Assembly (NCBI RefSeq): GCF_026151205.1
Contig: NW_026971980.1
Span: 1-11,729 of the forward strand
Source of the DNA: Bolinopsis microptera
Taxonomy: Eukaryota; Ctenophora; Tentaculata; Lobata; Bolinopsidae
Length of the DNA: 11,729 nucleotides
Direction of reading: 5' to 3'
In this document: positions 1 through 8,527 of the stretch, piece by piece
How positions within the stretch are numbered: position 1 is the stretch's first letter
Layout: the number at the start of each line of letters is the position of its first letter
Translations under genes and position numbers: made by a program
Notes under the pieces: generated by a model
Told to the model about the DNA's origin: nothing
The model's database searches: none
What the model saw: only the letters and a program-made list of their open reading frames with translations

Positions 1-1860
1 TTCAAGAAATTTAACCGGGAAATAAGAAAAAAATGGAAATGGTTTAAATTTAAACAAGGGGCCAAAAAATTTTTGAAAAAACAATTAGAAATAAAACGGG
101 GTAATTTTTTGGAAAATTAAAATTTCCCTTTTTTTTGTCGAAAATTTTTAAATAATTGCGAAACATTGTGGGGATTTCCAAAAACGTTTGCAGTGTTGTT
201 CCTTTTCGATAAGATAAAATTGATTTTGAAAAAAAGTTATCTGTCGTAATTTAGATAGAAGATATATGGAAAAATTATGTTTTTGAGTTAAAGTCTCCGC
301 TTTTGTTTGAAAAAGTAAGTTGGTTACGCTCGCCTGTAATTTAAAACGACTTTGGGAGCACTGTGCATTTTAAAAATTGCTAGTGTGACAAAGAACAGGC
401 CAATTGTTGACATTGAACAATTATTTTAAAGGGTTTTTTAAATCAACGTGAAGCAATTCACCAACTTCAATTTATAAAGTTTAATTTTGTTTTGCGGGTT
501 TTTTCATTATACTTGAAAAAGGTCGAGAAATTTAATCGTCAGATTTTTAACTCTTAACTCAACTCAAAATTATTTTTATGCTTTATTTGGGGAAGACAAA
601 ACATTGGGTTACAGAATTCGGTTGGAAAAAAAATCCCTTTATCTAAATTCTGCGGTATGCTCTGGGTTTGGGTGGGTACAGATTAAGATGTCATTATCCC
701 CAGTCCATTTGAATCCAATTACACGGAAAATTTTAATTCCAGAACTGGTAATAGCTTGACTGGGACTATTTATCCCATTACTATTTGGCTAGACGTTCGG
801 GAAAGTGAACGGTGGGGTTTACGAAATCAAGGCAGGAAGAACAGCGGGCCATGATACGACTGTCACGTTCTTTTATTCTTTAAGGACAATCTGAATTGTA
901 AGCTTCTTAAATGAATCGCAGGCCTCAAAACCCCCTTTTAAATAACGTATCCTTTTACACCGGGTAACGCAAAAGCAAGCTTCCCAACGCCAATGAAGAA
1001 AGGAAAATTTTTTTAAAATTATTATTCCCCCTTTCCCCAAAAGTTTTTTTACTTCCCCCGAGAATGTTATTCTCCCAAGTAAAACAAATTTCCCAAATTT
1101 TTTTTAAAGTAAATTTTGGGTTCAAGCCTAAAAGTGCAACTAAACTGGCATTTCTTTTTTAAATCCAAATTTATTTTCTTAAGACCCGAGTGTTCTTTTT
1201 CCCCTATTTGCATGATAAAAATCGGGTTTAAGGGTTGGGAAAATCGACAAAAATGGGTCCGGGAATATTATAACTCCCAAAAAATAACATGAAAAACTCG
1301 TCCCCAAGTACCACTAACTCTCCTTTCATGGAAGACCCCAAAGGGGGTAAAACGCAAATTAAAAAAAGGAATAATTTGAAAACCCATATTCATTAATGGA
1401 CCCCCGTGTCTCTTTTCAAAAAAAAAATTTTGTTTGATTTACGTCAAAACAAAATGATAGAGAAGAAATCGTCCTCCCTTTTTAATCATTCAGGTTTGGA
1501 TTGTTTAAGTTTCGATTGTTCTCAAACAATCAAAACTTTTGGGGGGAAATTTCTTTAAACCAGTTTTTCGGGGTAAGGGTTTTACCACGGTGAAGATTGA
1601 ATCTTTATGAAAATTACCTTCCTTGGGTAGTTTTTCTGGTCATTAAATTTATAAAGGAAAGGATAACGGGCCCTTTTTTGATCATTTAAAAGTAGAACGG
1701 GATCAAACAAATCTTCCTTTTGTTTAAAAAGAACACGGAGCGGTTCCCTTCCCAGATTTGGGGTGGGAAAAACTATTTTATTTTTGTCAGGGTACTTTAT
1801 AAAGTCGAAATATAAACTGATATCTTCATTAATAAGGAGGAAGTTTCAACGATTTCGAAA
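1..1860. other. AT-rich non-coding segment with noisy, homopolymer-rich texture
   Basis: No credible coding region is visible on either strand. The stretch is full of short runs of T, A, G and C (for example around 121-135, 1021-1060 and 1380-1430) and has no recognisable repeat, RNA gene or domain. The texture differs from the rest of the window, where an 892-codon ORF and clean terminal inverted repeats survive. This may be degenerate intergenic DNA or poorly polished contig-end sequence; the sequence alone cannot decide. Confidence 0.5.
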
Positions 1861-2788
1861 TTTTTCCTTTAAAAACATTTCCTTGTGTTTAGGTAAGCAT
1901 ATTGGTCGATCACTGACTGAATATGCCACTTAATACTCATTCAAGTTGGCATTAAATTCATATATAATGACATTAAACTGTCGTGGCAAAGCAGAATTTG
2001 TTGGAAATCACGAAAGAGCAAAATTCTCACCTTTCGCGCGTGCAAACTTTGAGCGGACGTTGCGTGCGCATCCAATATTGAATCGCCCTAAATTTTTGCA
2101 TGTAATTGTTTTATATATATTTTAATAAGCATGCAAAGTTTCAAAGTATTTCAAGAAGAACTGTAATCACAACGGCACTCTAAAGTTGACAGAAAATGAC
2201 GAAAACAGCAATTTTCAGTGATTTTAGCGATTTTCTATCAATTTGGGCGTGTCCCCACGTGTGCAACTTTTCGATTTTCAACTTTAAAACTAGCCTAATG
2301 CACAATTTATACCTATAGGAAGCAGAACTGAGCTCCACAACCCGAGGCATGGCCCAACACCAGAGAATACTAAATCGCAAAATTGACGTTTTTATAAAAT
2401 AATTCTTCAAAAAAGCACAAACTTCAATGACGAATATCTTTATGAAGGAGCAAGCTAGAAAACTTTCCGGTAGATTTTCAGAATGCTTGAACAATTATCT
2501 AAGATAAAAATTTCCTCAGATTTTGAATACAATTACTTTTTAATGGTGTAAAATCATTTTTAAAAGTTATTACTTTGTCAAAAATCAAGTTTTAAAAACG
2601 GTTAACTTGATGACGTCATCAAAAGGTGTTAATGACGTCAAATAATTTGTTTATACAATGTAAACTAAAGTGTAAACAATTATTTTCAAGACCTGTGGTC
2701 GGAAATGGCTGTATCTTTTATACTTTTGAATCTATGGACAATTAAATACAGGCTACAATTGACTGGCAAAGCGTCTATCCCTGAATAT
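1861..2788. other. AT-rich intergenic DNA, no supported gene
   Basis: I find no gene here. A 104-codon minus-strand ORF at 2180-2494 has no domain, no signal peptide and no splice context, and I treat it as chance. The only structured piece is the pair of TGACGTCA-type sites near 2607-2640. Confidence 0.5.
2607..2640. promoter_or_regulatory. Two CRE/ATF-like TGACGTCA sites, one within a 16-bp perfect palindrome
   Basis: Positions 2607-2622 form a perfect 16-bp palindrome centred on TGACGTCA, and a second TGACGTCA lies at 2633-2640. This octamer is the classical binding site of CREB/ATF bZIP dimers. The sites are about 1.4 kb upstream of the exon 1 ATG, so a role as an upstream element is possible but unproven. 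They may instead belong to a dispersed repeat. Confidence 0.35.
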
Positions 2789-3003
2789 GTATATATATAG
2801 ATAGATATCACGACAATCTGTCGTAAAACAGGGGTTCTAGAAAACCCACTTCCCGATGCTCCTGAAACCTGAAACTTTTTTTGCAGTCTATTTGGTCAAC
2901 GTCTAGACGCCCTGAAAAATTTCAGATCTCTTACTCAATTTTAACATGGTTTTTAAGGTACCTGAATATGGCGATTTTGGGTTTTTTACCGAATTTCGTA
3001 TAA
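2789..3003. repeat. Candidate dispersed-repeat fragment starting at a TA-rich GATATCAC motif
   Basis: A TA alternation ending in a GATATCAC motif (2790-2811) is followed at once by a small perfect hairpin (2810-2815 with 2819-2824, 3-nt loop). The same start, lacking one GATA tetranucleotide, recurs at 11531-11548 before another hairpin-rich repeat. The rest of the segment up to 3003 has no gene. The shared terminus suggests related repeat elements, but I see no matching right-hand end. Confidence 0.3.
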
Positions 3004-3155
3004 CAGTGCTGGCGAGTATTTTATGCAAATTTCTTAAAAATCTCAACATAACTATTTTTTATTCCTGTCATCTTTGACATCAAATTAGAATGTTTTGAAC
3101 TAAAAATAAATCTGCTGAACGACTTCCGATGAGTCTTAATGCCTGAAAAACTCCT

Positions 3156-3213
3156 GCCGGAGGCGGCGGCCTTCGGCCGCCGCCTCCGGCCGGAGTGCAC
3201 GCTTCGCGTGCAC
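3156..3213. repeat. Twin GC-rich perfect hairpins, each with a TTC loop
   Basis: The first hairpin pairs 3156-3171 with 3175-3190 as a perfect 16-bp stem. The second pairs 3195-3202 with 3206-3213 as a perfect 8-bp stem. Both have the 3-nt loop TTC closed by a C-G pair. They are nearly pure GC in an AT-rich setting and sit inside the inverted-repeat element at 3004-3343. Confidence 0.9.
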
Positions 3214-3236
3214 GAAAGAGGCTTCCAATGTGTACC

Positions 3237-3303
3237 AAAGGGGGTATAATAGTAAAGGGGGTACAATAGTAAAGGGGGTACAATAGTAAAGGGGGTACAT
3301 AGT
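3237..3303. repeat. 17-bp tandem repeat, about 3.7 copies
   Basis: Unit AAAGGGGGTACAATAGT: copies at 3237-3253 (one substitution), 3254-3270 and 3271-3287 (identical), then a partial copy from 3288 that diverges after 12 bases. It lies inside the inverted-repeat element, where tandem repeats and copy-number variation are common. Confidence 0.9.
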
Positions 3304-3555
3304 ATACCCCAAATAAAGACACCGCTCGTGCTTGCCAGCACTGTGATTATATTAGTTTCCTGAGTCTTGACACCATTTTTAGGGTTTTACGGGTTCCTGC
3401 TAGTAATAGTGAACTTTTATTGTAAATAGGCCTTGTAATACCATTTCGCTTTTAATTACTGTTTGCTTGTTTAATTAACATTTGTGCCATTTCTAATCGT
3501 TTAAAAGGATTATTACTAGCACTAATTAATACAAATATCAGCCCTTCATTTAAAC

Positions 3556-3799
3556 TACCTTACTCGGGAATATTATGACTGGGATAATTTGTGGTGGCTT
3601 TTGGAAAATTCCGCCATATTTTTCCCGGTCATTAATTTTCCCAGTCATAAATTAACCCGCTATAATGTTCCTGAGTAAGGTAAACTAATAGTAATACATT
3701 TTGATGCTTGGTGGGTTTTGGAACATTCCGCCATATTTTTCCCGGTCATTAATTTTCCCAGTCATAAATTAACCCGCTATAATATTCCCGAGTAAGGTA
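3556..3799. mobile_element. Short inverted-repeat element with perfect 20-bp ends and a duplicated half
   Basis: The 20 bases at 3556-3575 are the exact reverse complement of 3780-3799. Both outer ends are TA, which fits a TA target duplication as in Tc1/mariner-type elements. Inside, 3593-3682 and 3710-3799 are 90-bp direct copies differing at four positions, so there are two right ends and only one left end: either a partial duplication or two elements inserted together. The left arm lacks about 15 bases present in the right arm. No ORF is present. Confidence 0.7.
3593..3799 (+). repeat. 90-bp direct repeat, two copies (3593-3682 and 3710-3799)
   Basis: The two copies start 117 bases apart and share 86 of 90 positions. 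Each ends with the TAAGGTA terminus of the inverted-repeat element. The 27-base spacer (3683-3709) has no counterpart elsewhere in the window. High identity suggests a recent duplication. Confidence 0.9.
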
Positions 3800-4002
3800 T
3801 TCGACGTTTAGTTACCTATTCATCGATTATCAACTGTTTTGTACCTAACAGTATTTTATTCTGCTTTTTTTATTTTTCATATTATACCCATTTTGTTTTT
3901 GGAAATTGCTTTAAATAAATGTTCATGTTGCACTTAATTAATTCAAGGATTCAATTAGCCAAATTTTAAAGATCTCGAATCAAGAAATCAAGTAGAACGA
4001 GA
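3800..4002 (+). promoter_or_regulatory. Putative core promoter and 5' UTR of the host gene
   Basis: This AT-rich stretch lies directly upstream of the signal-peptide exon. A TTTAAATAAA stretch near 3910-3919 could act as a TATA-like element, about 85-90 bases before the ATG. An in-frame TAA at 3967-3969 shows that the reading frame does not extend further upstream. No transcription start can be fixed from sequence alone; a trans-spliced 5' end is also possible in some invertebrates. Confidence 0.25.
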
Positions 4003-4063
4003 ATGGGGGTCAAACTTTCGATCACACTATCGATCGTTTTAGTCCAGGGCATCTTCTGTCAAG
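4003..4063 (+). CDS. Exon 1: signal peptide
   Basis: The exon encodes MGVKLSITLSIVLVQGIFCQ: a short start with one Lys, a hydrophobic core and a small/polar end, which is a typical cleavable secretion signal. Cleavage is likely close to the Cys-Gln end. The ATG has A at -3 and G at +4, a strong initiation context, and is the first ATG after an in-frame stop at 3967. The donor is G|GTAAGAC at 4063/4064, leaving one base of codon 21 (phase 1), the usual phase for signal-peptide exons of modular secreted proteins. The exon is too short to find by ORF length; it is supported by exact frame continuity with exon 2. Confidence 0.75.
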
Positions 4064-4494
4064 GTAAGACATTTGAAATTTTTTAAGGACACGTTCATTG
4101 AAGTTTGAGGATATTGGTAAATTTTTGAAATAGCTTTTTTGACGATAGTGGCTTAATTTTAGCATCTATTAATCTAACATATTCAGAAGTTCTGGTCATT
4201 ATCCACGTGACCCATACTCCCATAATATACAGTGCTCAGAAAGAAAATCAATTGTTGTTAGGCACTATAATGGTTAAAATGTCAAATTTTTGTGACTTTG
4301 TTAACTATTGCTCTATAATAGCTCTAGCTGCCCAATTAGCATTCCTTAGTCTAAAATATAGTAGATAAGGTTAATCTAACAATTATGATACAACATTGGT
4401 TAATGCGAAAATTGTCACAAAAATTATATGAAATCGTTAATAGGTTAAATTTTGAAACAATGATAACCATATCTTGATAAGAATTCAATATTCT
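4064..4494 (+). other. Intron 1, left part
   Basis: AT-rich intron sequence between the exon 1 donor and the inserted retrotransposon. It holds one arm of the inverted repeat shared with intron 2 (4082-4122). I see no ORF, RNA gene or other repeat in it. Confidence 0.6.
4082..4122 (+). repeat. Inverted-repeat arm in intron 1, partner at 9463-9509
   Basis: Positions 4087-4106 are the exact reverse complement of 9485-9504 (20 bp). The match extends leftward to 4082 with one mismatch, and rightward over 4107-4122 against 9463-9478 with one difference that would be a G-U pair in RNA, after a 6-base bulge (9479-9484) in the partner. Weaker similarity beyond (a shared TAGTGGC near 4147 and 9454) suggests two diverged opposite-orientation copies of one dispersed repeat. 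Confidence 0.8.
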
Positions 4495-4505
4495 TCTTAA
4501 CAATG
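4495..4505. repeat. Target-site duplication, left copy
   Basis: TCTTAACAATG at 4495-4505 recurs exactly at 7965-7975. The copies directly abut the short 3' tail and the 5' end of the antisense retrotransposon, as expected for target-primed reverse transcription. Bases outside the 11 do not match. Confidence 0.8.
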
Positions 4506-4516
4506 ACTTACTTGAC

Positions 4517-7195
4517 TTAAGGCGGCTTCAGCGTCCGAGTATTGATGCGCTGTCTCCATAAAACTCTATCCGCCATAAGTCCGCCCATTTCTCCAGTGTC
4601 GTTGAGACCCGTGTCAGCTCGTAGGCTATCAACATAGGTCATGGCTGGTCTCCCCCTACTCCGCACCCCATGAGTTGGTTCCCAGAGTAGCAAGCGGTTT
4701 GCGACTAGTTCTGGGTGCCGGTGGATATGGCCTGCTAGTCGCATCCTGCGCTCTTGGATCTTCATGGTTACTCTCGGTAGGTTGCCATAGACTTCTTTGT
4801 TGGGTTTTCGCTGCTTCCAATCCACATTAAGTGCCATCCTTAGCATTCTAGTGTAGCAGCCATCAATGCGTTTCTTCAATTGCTCTGTCAACGTCCACGT
4901 TTCAGAACCATAAAGAAGTATTGACTCCACAGTAACAACAAATAGACGGATCTTTAGTCCTCTTCTAAGGTCAGACTTCCACATCTTCTTTAGCTTGTGG
5001 CAGGCTGCCCAAGCCTTAGCTTTTCTGACCCGCAGGTCCCTCTCTGTTGTTGCTATCCAAGCTCCAAGGTAAACAAAGTCTGTCACCTTTTCCAGCTGGT
5101 TTCCAGAACAGCTATTAAGACTACTCGCCTCCTCTGTCATGTTCAGAGGTGGCTTTAAGATTTTGGCTCTAGCACCCTCCAGAATTCTTCGTAGAGCAAG
5201 GATGTGCGATGTTGTAGAGCGCCCAGGTCTAAAGCCATTCTGGTTGTCCCTTAAAACTTCCTCAAGACTTGGCTTCATCCTGTTCAGCAACATTTTGTTC
5301 AGAGTTTTACTGACTATCGATGTCAGAGATATTCCTCTGTAGTTGTCGGTCTTAGTGAGGTCCCCTTTCTTTGGCACAGGAACAATATTACTGAGCTTCC
5401 ATTGATCGGGCATGAGACCATCACATAATGCATCGTTGCAGAACTTCAGGATGACGTCATCGATGTCCACCCTCTTCATCACTTCAGGTGAGATACCATC
5501 ATCACCATAAGTTTTGCCTTCTACTATCTGCTTTTTGGCAAGACGTAGTTCCTCAATGGTGAACGGGCCATCCTCTATATTCAGTGGAGGGTGTATATTC
5601 CTGATAGGATTACTATTGTCAGGGACTGTGGGTGGCTGTCCAAGTAACCCAGAGAAGTGCTTCCTCCAGTTCTCAAGACGTTCTGTTGAGCTGCCCCCTT
5701 CCACGAGTCCACAGCTGGGATTTGTCCTCCCTGAAATATCGTTGACAAGCTTCCAGCTTTCCTTGTTCTTACAACGATCAGCAGTATCCTCAACTTTCCT
5801 GATCTTTCCTTTCAGGATCTCCTCCTCTACCTCTTTGTAGCAGGCCTTTAACAAATCCTTTTTAGTGGCGACTTCTTCTCTCTTCTCCTCACAAGGCTCC
5901 TGATGGTATTGGTTCTTGGCCAAGAACAGTCCCCTCCTTGCACTGTCCACTCTTGGGTCACTTGAGGGGTCAATCTGCTTTTGTCGAGTCTTTTTTGGCA
6001 GAAGGCTCTTGTTTGCCGCCTCAATAGCAACCATAAGCTTCCCGTAGCTTTCAGTGGCCCCATCATCCTCCTCTACCAGGCCAGAGAATCTATTCCGAAC
6101 TTCAATTGCATACTTTTTTTGAAGCTCACCATCCGACTTCAGGGCACTATAATCATAGTTAACTTTTTTCGGAGGCCTGTGTCCTTTCCTAAAGCTAACT
6201 TTGATCTTACACACTACAACTCTGTGATCAGATCCCAACGACTGAAAAGTGTTGTAAACTTCAGTGTTCTTTAATGAGTTTTTCCACTTCCGCCGTATGA
6301 GGATATAGTCAATCTGACCTTTGTTAAGTGTCCCATCGGATAAGAAGGTCCACCTCTTGTTGACCTTCTTTCTGAAGCGGATATTGGTAATTTCCATATC
6401 GCACTCCAGGGCAGTGTCTCTCAGTAGCTCTCCATTCCGATTGGTACGAGTATGAAAGTACCAACGGGAATCTTCTTCACTCTCCTTTCCAAGCCGGGCG
6501 TTCATATCTCCCTCTGTGATCAGCAGGTGGTGCGCTGGCACATCATTCATAGCCTGTCTAAGGGTGTTATGGAAATCCTCCGCTTCTTCAACTAGTGCTG
6601 CCTCGGTAGGACTATAGGCAGTTATAGTTGTGAGTCTGGGATTTCCGTTGAAAGAGATAGTCAGCACTCTTGAGCCATAGGGTTTAATGAGGCTGATTGC
6701 GCTGTATGCTCTTCCAGTCAGCAGAAAGCCCACTCCACCAGTGGCTGCTCCTGCTCCATTCCTCCATGCTGAAACAGTTACCAAGCTAACCCCCTCCTTG
6801 AACTTTTCGATCTTGATCGGCTCCTGGTGGACAATCCTATGTTCTTGGATCCCAAGGATCTCCATGCCACTCTCCAGAAACTGAGTCACGAGTTCAAGGC
6901 GCTTGTAACCTTCTCTAGCAGTTCGGACATTAAATGTCCCTACTAGAGCTACCTCACTACAAGAAACCAATGCATCCCCATCCTTTTTTTGTTGTTTTAT
7001 GTTATTTTTAGTGCCGGGTGAAGGAGCCGGCATATCATCTGCCACCCCTCTCCTAGGAAGTTTTAGGGTGAGAGAGTCATCAATCCGGTCCCCTCCGACA
7101 ACTAAATCAGTGGTAGGGACTTTAACCCTAGTGTTATTATAAGACATCATCAAACTTTTCAATGGCTGGTGTCTCATGCGCAGTCCCCTGCACAT
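4517..7195 (-). CDS. Endonuclease-reverse transcriptase ORF with in-frame loss of the RT palm
   Basis: 892 codons with no stop or frameshift. Residues about 82-330 are an apurinic-like (EEP) endonuclease that nicks target DNA: TFNVR (N89), GIQEHR (E118), TAYSPTE (Y194), EGDMNARLG (D230, N232), IDYI (D296) and GSDHR (D323, H324) are all present. Residues 340-540 form a charged linker. RT begins near 540: VPVPKKGD (605-612), NYRGISLTS (618-626) and NQNGFRPGRSTTSH (651-664). After ILEGA (about 675, genomic about 5170) the sequence jumps to a thumb-like region (DFVYLGAW, 706-713) and a C-terminal region (GSETW 763-767, RRMRLAGH 816-823, RGRP 847-850). The RT A, B and C motifs, including the catalytic (F/Y)ADD box, are missing. 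From the usual spacing I estimate 150-200 residues lost, in frame. A later Met (residue 16 or 17) could also be the start. Confidence 0.9.
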   Translation of the reverse strand: MCRGLRMRHQPLKSLMMSYNNTRVKVPTTDLVVGGDRIDDSLTLKLPRRGVADDMPAPSPGTKNNIKQQKKDGDALVSCSEVALVGTFNVRTAREGYKRLELVTQFLESGMEILGIQEHRIVHQEPIKIEKFKEGVSLVTVSAWRNGAGAATGGVGFLLTGRAYSAISLIKPYGSRVLTISFNGNPRLTTITAYSPTEAALVEEAEDFHNTLRQAMNDVPAHHLLITEGDMNARLGKESEEDSRWYFHTRTNRNGELLRDTALECDMEITNIRFRKKVNKRWTFLSDGTLNKGQIDYILIRRKWKNSLKNTEVYNTFQSLGSDHRVVVCKIKVSFRKGHRPPKKVNYDYSALKSDGELQKKYAIEVRNRFSGLVEEDDGATESYGKLMVAIEAANKSLLPKKTRQKQIDPSSDPRVDSARRGLFLAKNQYHQEPCEEKREEVATKKDLLKACYKEVEEEILKGKIRKVEDTADRCKNKESWKLVNDISGRTNPSCGLVEGGSSTERLENWRKHFSGLLGQPPTVPDNSNPIRNIHPPLNIEDGPFTIEELRLAKKQIVEGKTYGDDGISPEVMKRVDIDDVILKFCNDALCDGLMPDQWKLSNIVPVPKKGDLTKTDNYRGISLTSIVSKTLNKMLLNRMKPSLEEVLRDNQNGFRPGRSTTSHILALRRILEGARAKILKPPLNMTEEASSLNSCSGNQLEKVTDFVYLGAWIATTERDLRVRKAKAWAACHKLKKMWKSDLRRGLKIRLFVVTVESILLYGSETWTLTEQLKKRIDGCYTRMLRMALNVDWKQRKPNKEVYGNLPRVTMKIQERRMRLAGHIHRHPELVANRLLLWEPTHGVRSRGRPAMTYVDSLRADTGLNDTGEMGGLMADRVLWRQRINTRTLKPP

Positions 7196-7964
7196 CAGGC
7201 AAAGTGAGACACCTACTTAACGCCGGGCGGCGGGCGCCACTTGAGCGTTAAATGACTTATCCATCTTGGCCACGTGAGTAACAACTTCCGCTAGAACACT
7301 TGTTGCTACTAATCAGTAAGAGTGGGTTTTGAGATGATGTCCTGTCGTTGTATTATTTCTTCTTTCTTCACCAATTCCAATAAATGACTATACGCTTTTG
7401 TCCCAAAGCTTAGGGAGATTAGAGTGTGAGCCAAGGCTCCACTTTTACGGGAGCTAACCTTCCCCCTGACTACCTCGTTACCCCAGGCATGGGGGGCCGA
7501 TCCTGTTACCAGAGCGTGGTCCAGTTTACCTGGGTCATAGAAACAAGGTCAGAGGCAAACGGCCAATACCTCTTTAGCTACTGTTCACTCCACAGCCGGG
7601 GGAGTCACTGATTCTCTGCACCTCTCTTCTCTTGAGGTTTAGAGTTAGGAGACAGTTATGTGATCCAATAATTGAAATCCGCGGGGGTCAGTGAGCCTCC
7701 CGTCGCCCTTCGCTGCCCTTAGCCTGGAGATCACCACTGTTCATCCAGTTTCCAGTCTTCACCACGAGGAGGTAGCAGGATAGGACTTGTTGTGGAGAGG
7801 CTTCATCTTGCTGTTCGATGTGGTACTGGAAAAGGGCACCAACGGGGTAGCCCTTTTTCGAGGTTCTGGCTGCTACAGGCAGATCCAGGGTCTCTATCCA
7901 GCGGTGACGCTTTGGGTCACCTGCGCTTCACACAATGGTTTCGCTTCACACAACCATTGGAAGA
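7196..7964 (-). other. 5' leader of the retrotransposon
   Basis: GC-richer than the flanking intron, which supports its belonging to the element. No long minus-strand ORF is visible, only short ones of under about 20 codons starting upstream. A TAA at 7217-7219 closes the main frame upstream of the chosen ATG. Near the extreme 5' end the 12-mer CGCTTCACACAA (+ strand) occurs twice, at 7924-7935 and 7942-7953, an 18-base step that could be part of a promoter or folded 5' end. Plus-strand ORFs here (7426-7611, 7787-8034) are antisense chance frames. Confidence 0.6.
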
Positions 7965-7975
7965 TCTTAACAATG
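7965..7975. repeat. Target-site duplication, right copy
   Basis: Exact second copy of the 11-mer at 4495-4505, next to the 5' end of the antisense retrotransposon. It fixes the right border of the element at 7964. Confidence 0.8.
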
Positions 7976-8002
7976 TTGAGGTTAATTTTGCTAAGTTACG
8001 CT

Positions 8003-8033
8003 TAGTAGCCACTCTTAATTTGATTGGCTACTA
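8003..8033. repeat. 9-bp perfect inverted repeat, 13-nt loop
   Basis: TAGTAGCCA at 8003-8011 pairs with TGGCTACTA at 8025-8033. A further TAGTAGCC lies at about 8050. It is probably the remnant of a small palindromic repeat in the intron. Confidence 0.7.
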
Positions 8034-8176
8034 GCATTTCTACTTTTCTAGTAGCCCAAAAGTTACCACCTAATGTGTAGTGGCCAGTATGTGGGCATTA
8101 TCTAGTGACCAGTCACTGACCACACTTGTGACATGGTTATGAGTAACCGGCTATTTAGTGATCACTTTTTAGTTGT

Positions 8177-8247
8177 ACAATGGTTATGACATGGACATGA
8201 CATGGTTGTGACATGGTTATGACATGGTTATGTTGTGACATGGTCAT
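8177..8247. repeat. 11-bp minisatellite, unit GACATGGTTAT
   Basis: Four phased units lie at 8188-8198, 8199-8209, 8210-8220 and 8221-8231. A degenerate unit precedes them (8177-8187) and another follows after a 5-base interruption (8237-8247). A single related unit is at about 8130-8140. It lies in intron 1. Confidence 0.85.
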
Positions 8248-8527
8248 GCTGTCGGGAGTCTAGTCTATGACCTAAAGTTGAAGTCTCATACAAAAATATT
8301 GAAATTTAATCATTTTAGGGGCTGAAAGCTACCACATTTTGTTTGTGTTTCCAAATATGGGCAAATAGTTTTTGGCTCATAACACGGCCATTTTTGTTCA
8401 AACTGAATGTAAATTCGTGTATGAGTTCAGGGTACTAACAACTGGCTTATTTTGTAAATATTAACGAAAAATATAAATCTACTAATTGTAGGTATATTAA
8501 AGTATATTGAAATGCAGGTTTTTTCAG

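Larger units (their letters stand above)
3004..3343. mobile_element. Short inverted-repeat element (MITE) with hAT-like CAGTG termini
   Basis: The left end, 13 bases at 3004-3016 starting CAGTGCTGGC, is matched in reverse complement at 3331-3343 with one mismatch. The element is 340 bp and has no transposase ORF, so it would be non-autonomous. CAGTG ends are typical of many hAT-superfamily elements. I do not see the expected 8-bp target duplication, so the superfamily assignment is tentative. The interior holds two GC-rich hairpins and a 17-bp tandem repeat, listed separately. Confidence 0.6.
4506..7964 (-). mobile_element. APE-type non-LTR retrotransposon (RTE-like), internally deleted
   Basis: The element is 3459 bp, lies antisense in intron 1 of the host gene, and is flanked by the 11-bp duplication TCTTAACAATG. 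On its own strand it has a ~770-base leader (7964 down to 7196), one long ORF (7195 down to 4517) and only 11 bases between the stop codon and the duplication; that tail is a degenerate TAAGT-like repeat with no poly(A). A very short 3' end with a simple repeat instead of poly(A), plus a single endonuclease-RT ORF, resembles RTE-group elements; the exact clade needs phylogeny. It keeps its endonuclease but lacks the RT catalytic core, so it cannot retrotranspose alone. Confidence 0.85.
7976..8527 (+). other. Intron 1, right part, ending in the exon 2 acceptor
   Basis: AT-rich intron sequence with a 9-bp hairpin (8003-8033) and a GACATGGTTAT minisatellite (8177-8247), listed separately. The acceptor is the TTTTTTCAG ending at 8527. 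An upstream CAG at 8515-8517 would put exon 2 in a frame that meets a TGA within the repeat, so it is not used in this model. No gene is visible on either strand. Confidence 0.6.

Noticed and set aside
2180-2494. 104-codon minus-strand ORF
   Set aside because: No domain, codon pattern, signal or splice support; length is within chance.
3237-3303. CRISPR-like array
   Set aside because: The units are contiguous 17-bp tandem copies with no unique spacers, in a eukaryotic transposon.
3021-3341. Minus-strand ORFs of 80-106 codons
   Set aside because: They lie inside the inverted-repeat element and are kept open by the 17-bp tandem repeat and GC-rich hairpins; no protein family is suggested.
5139-6884. 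Several plus-strand ORFs of 65-108 codons
   Set aside because: All are antisense to the retrotransposon ORF, which has full motif support.
7426-8034. Plus-strand ORFs of 61-80 codons
   Set aside because: They run antisense to the retrotransposon leader and into the intron; no recognisable product.
8515-8517. Alternative acceptor CAG at 8517
   Set aside because: With the phase-1 donor of exon 1 it gives a frame that reaches TGA soon inside the repeat; the next CAG at 8527 gives the open frame and has a better pyrimidine tract.
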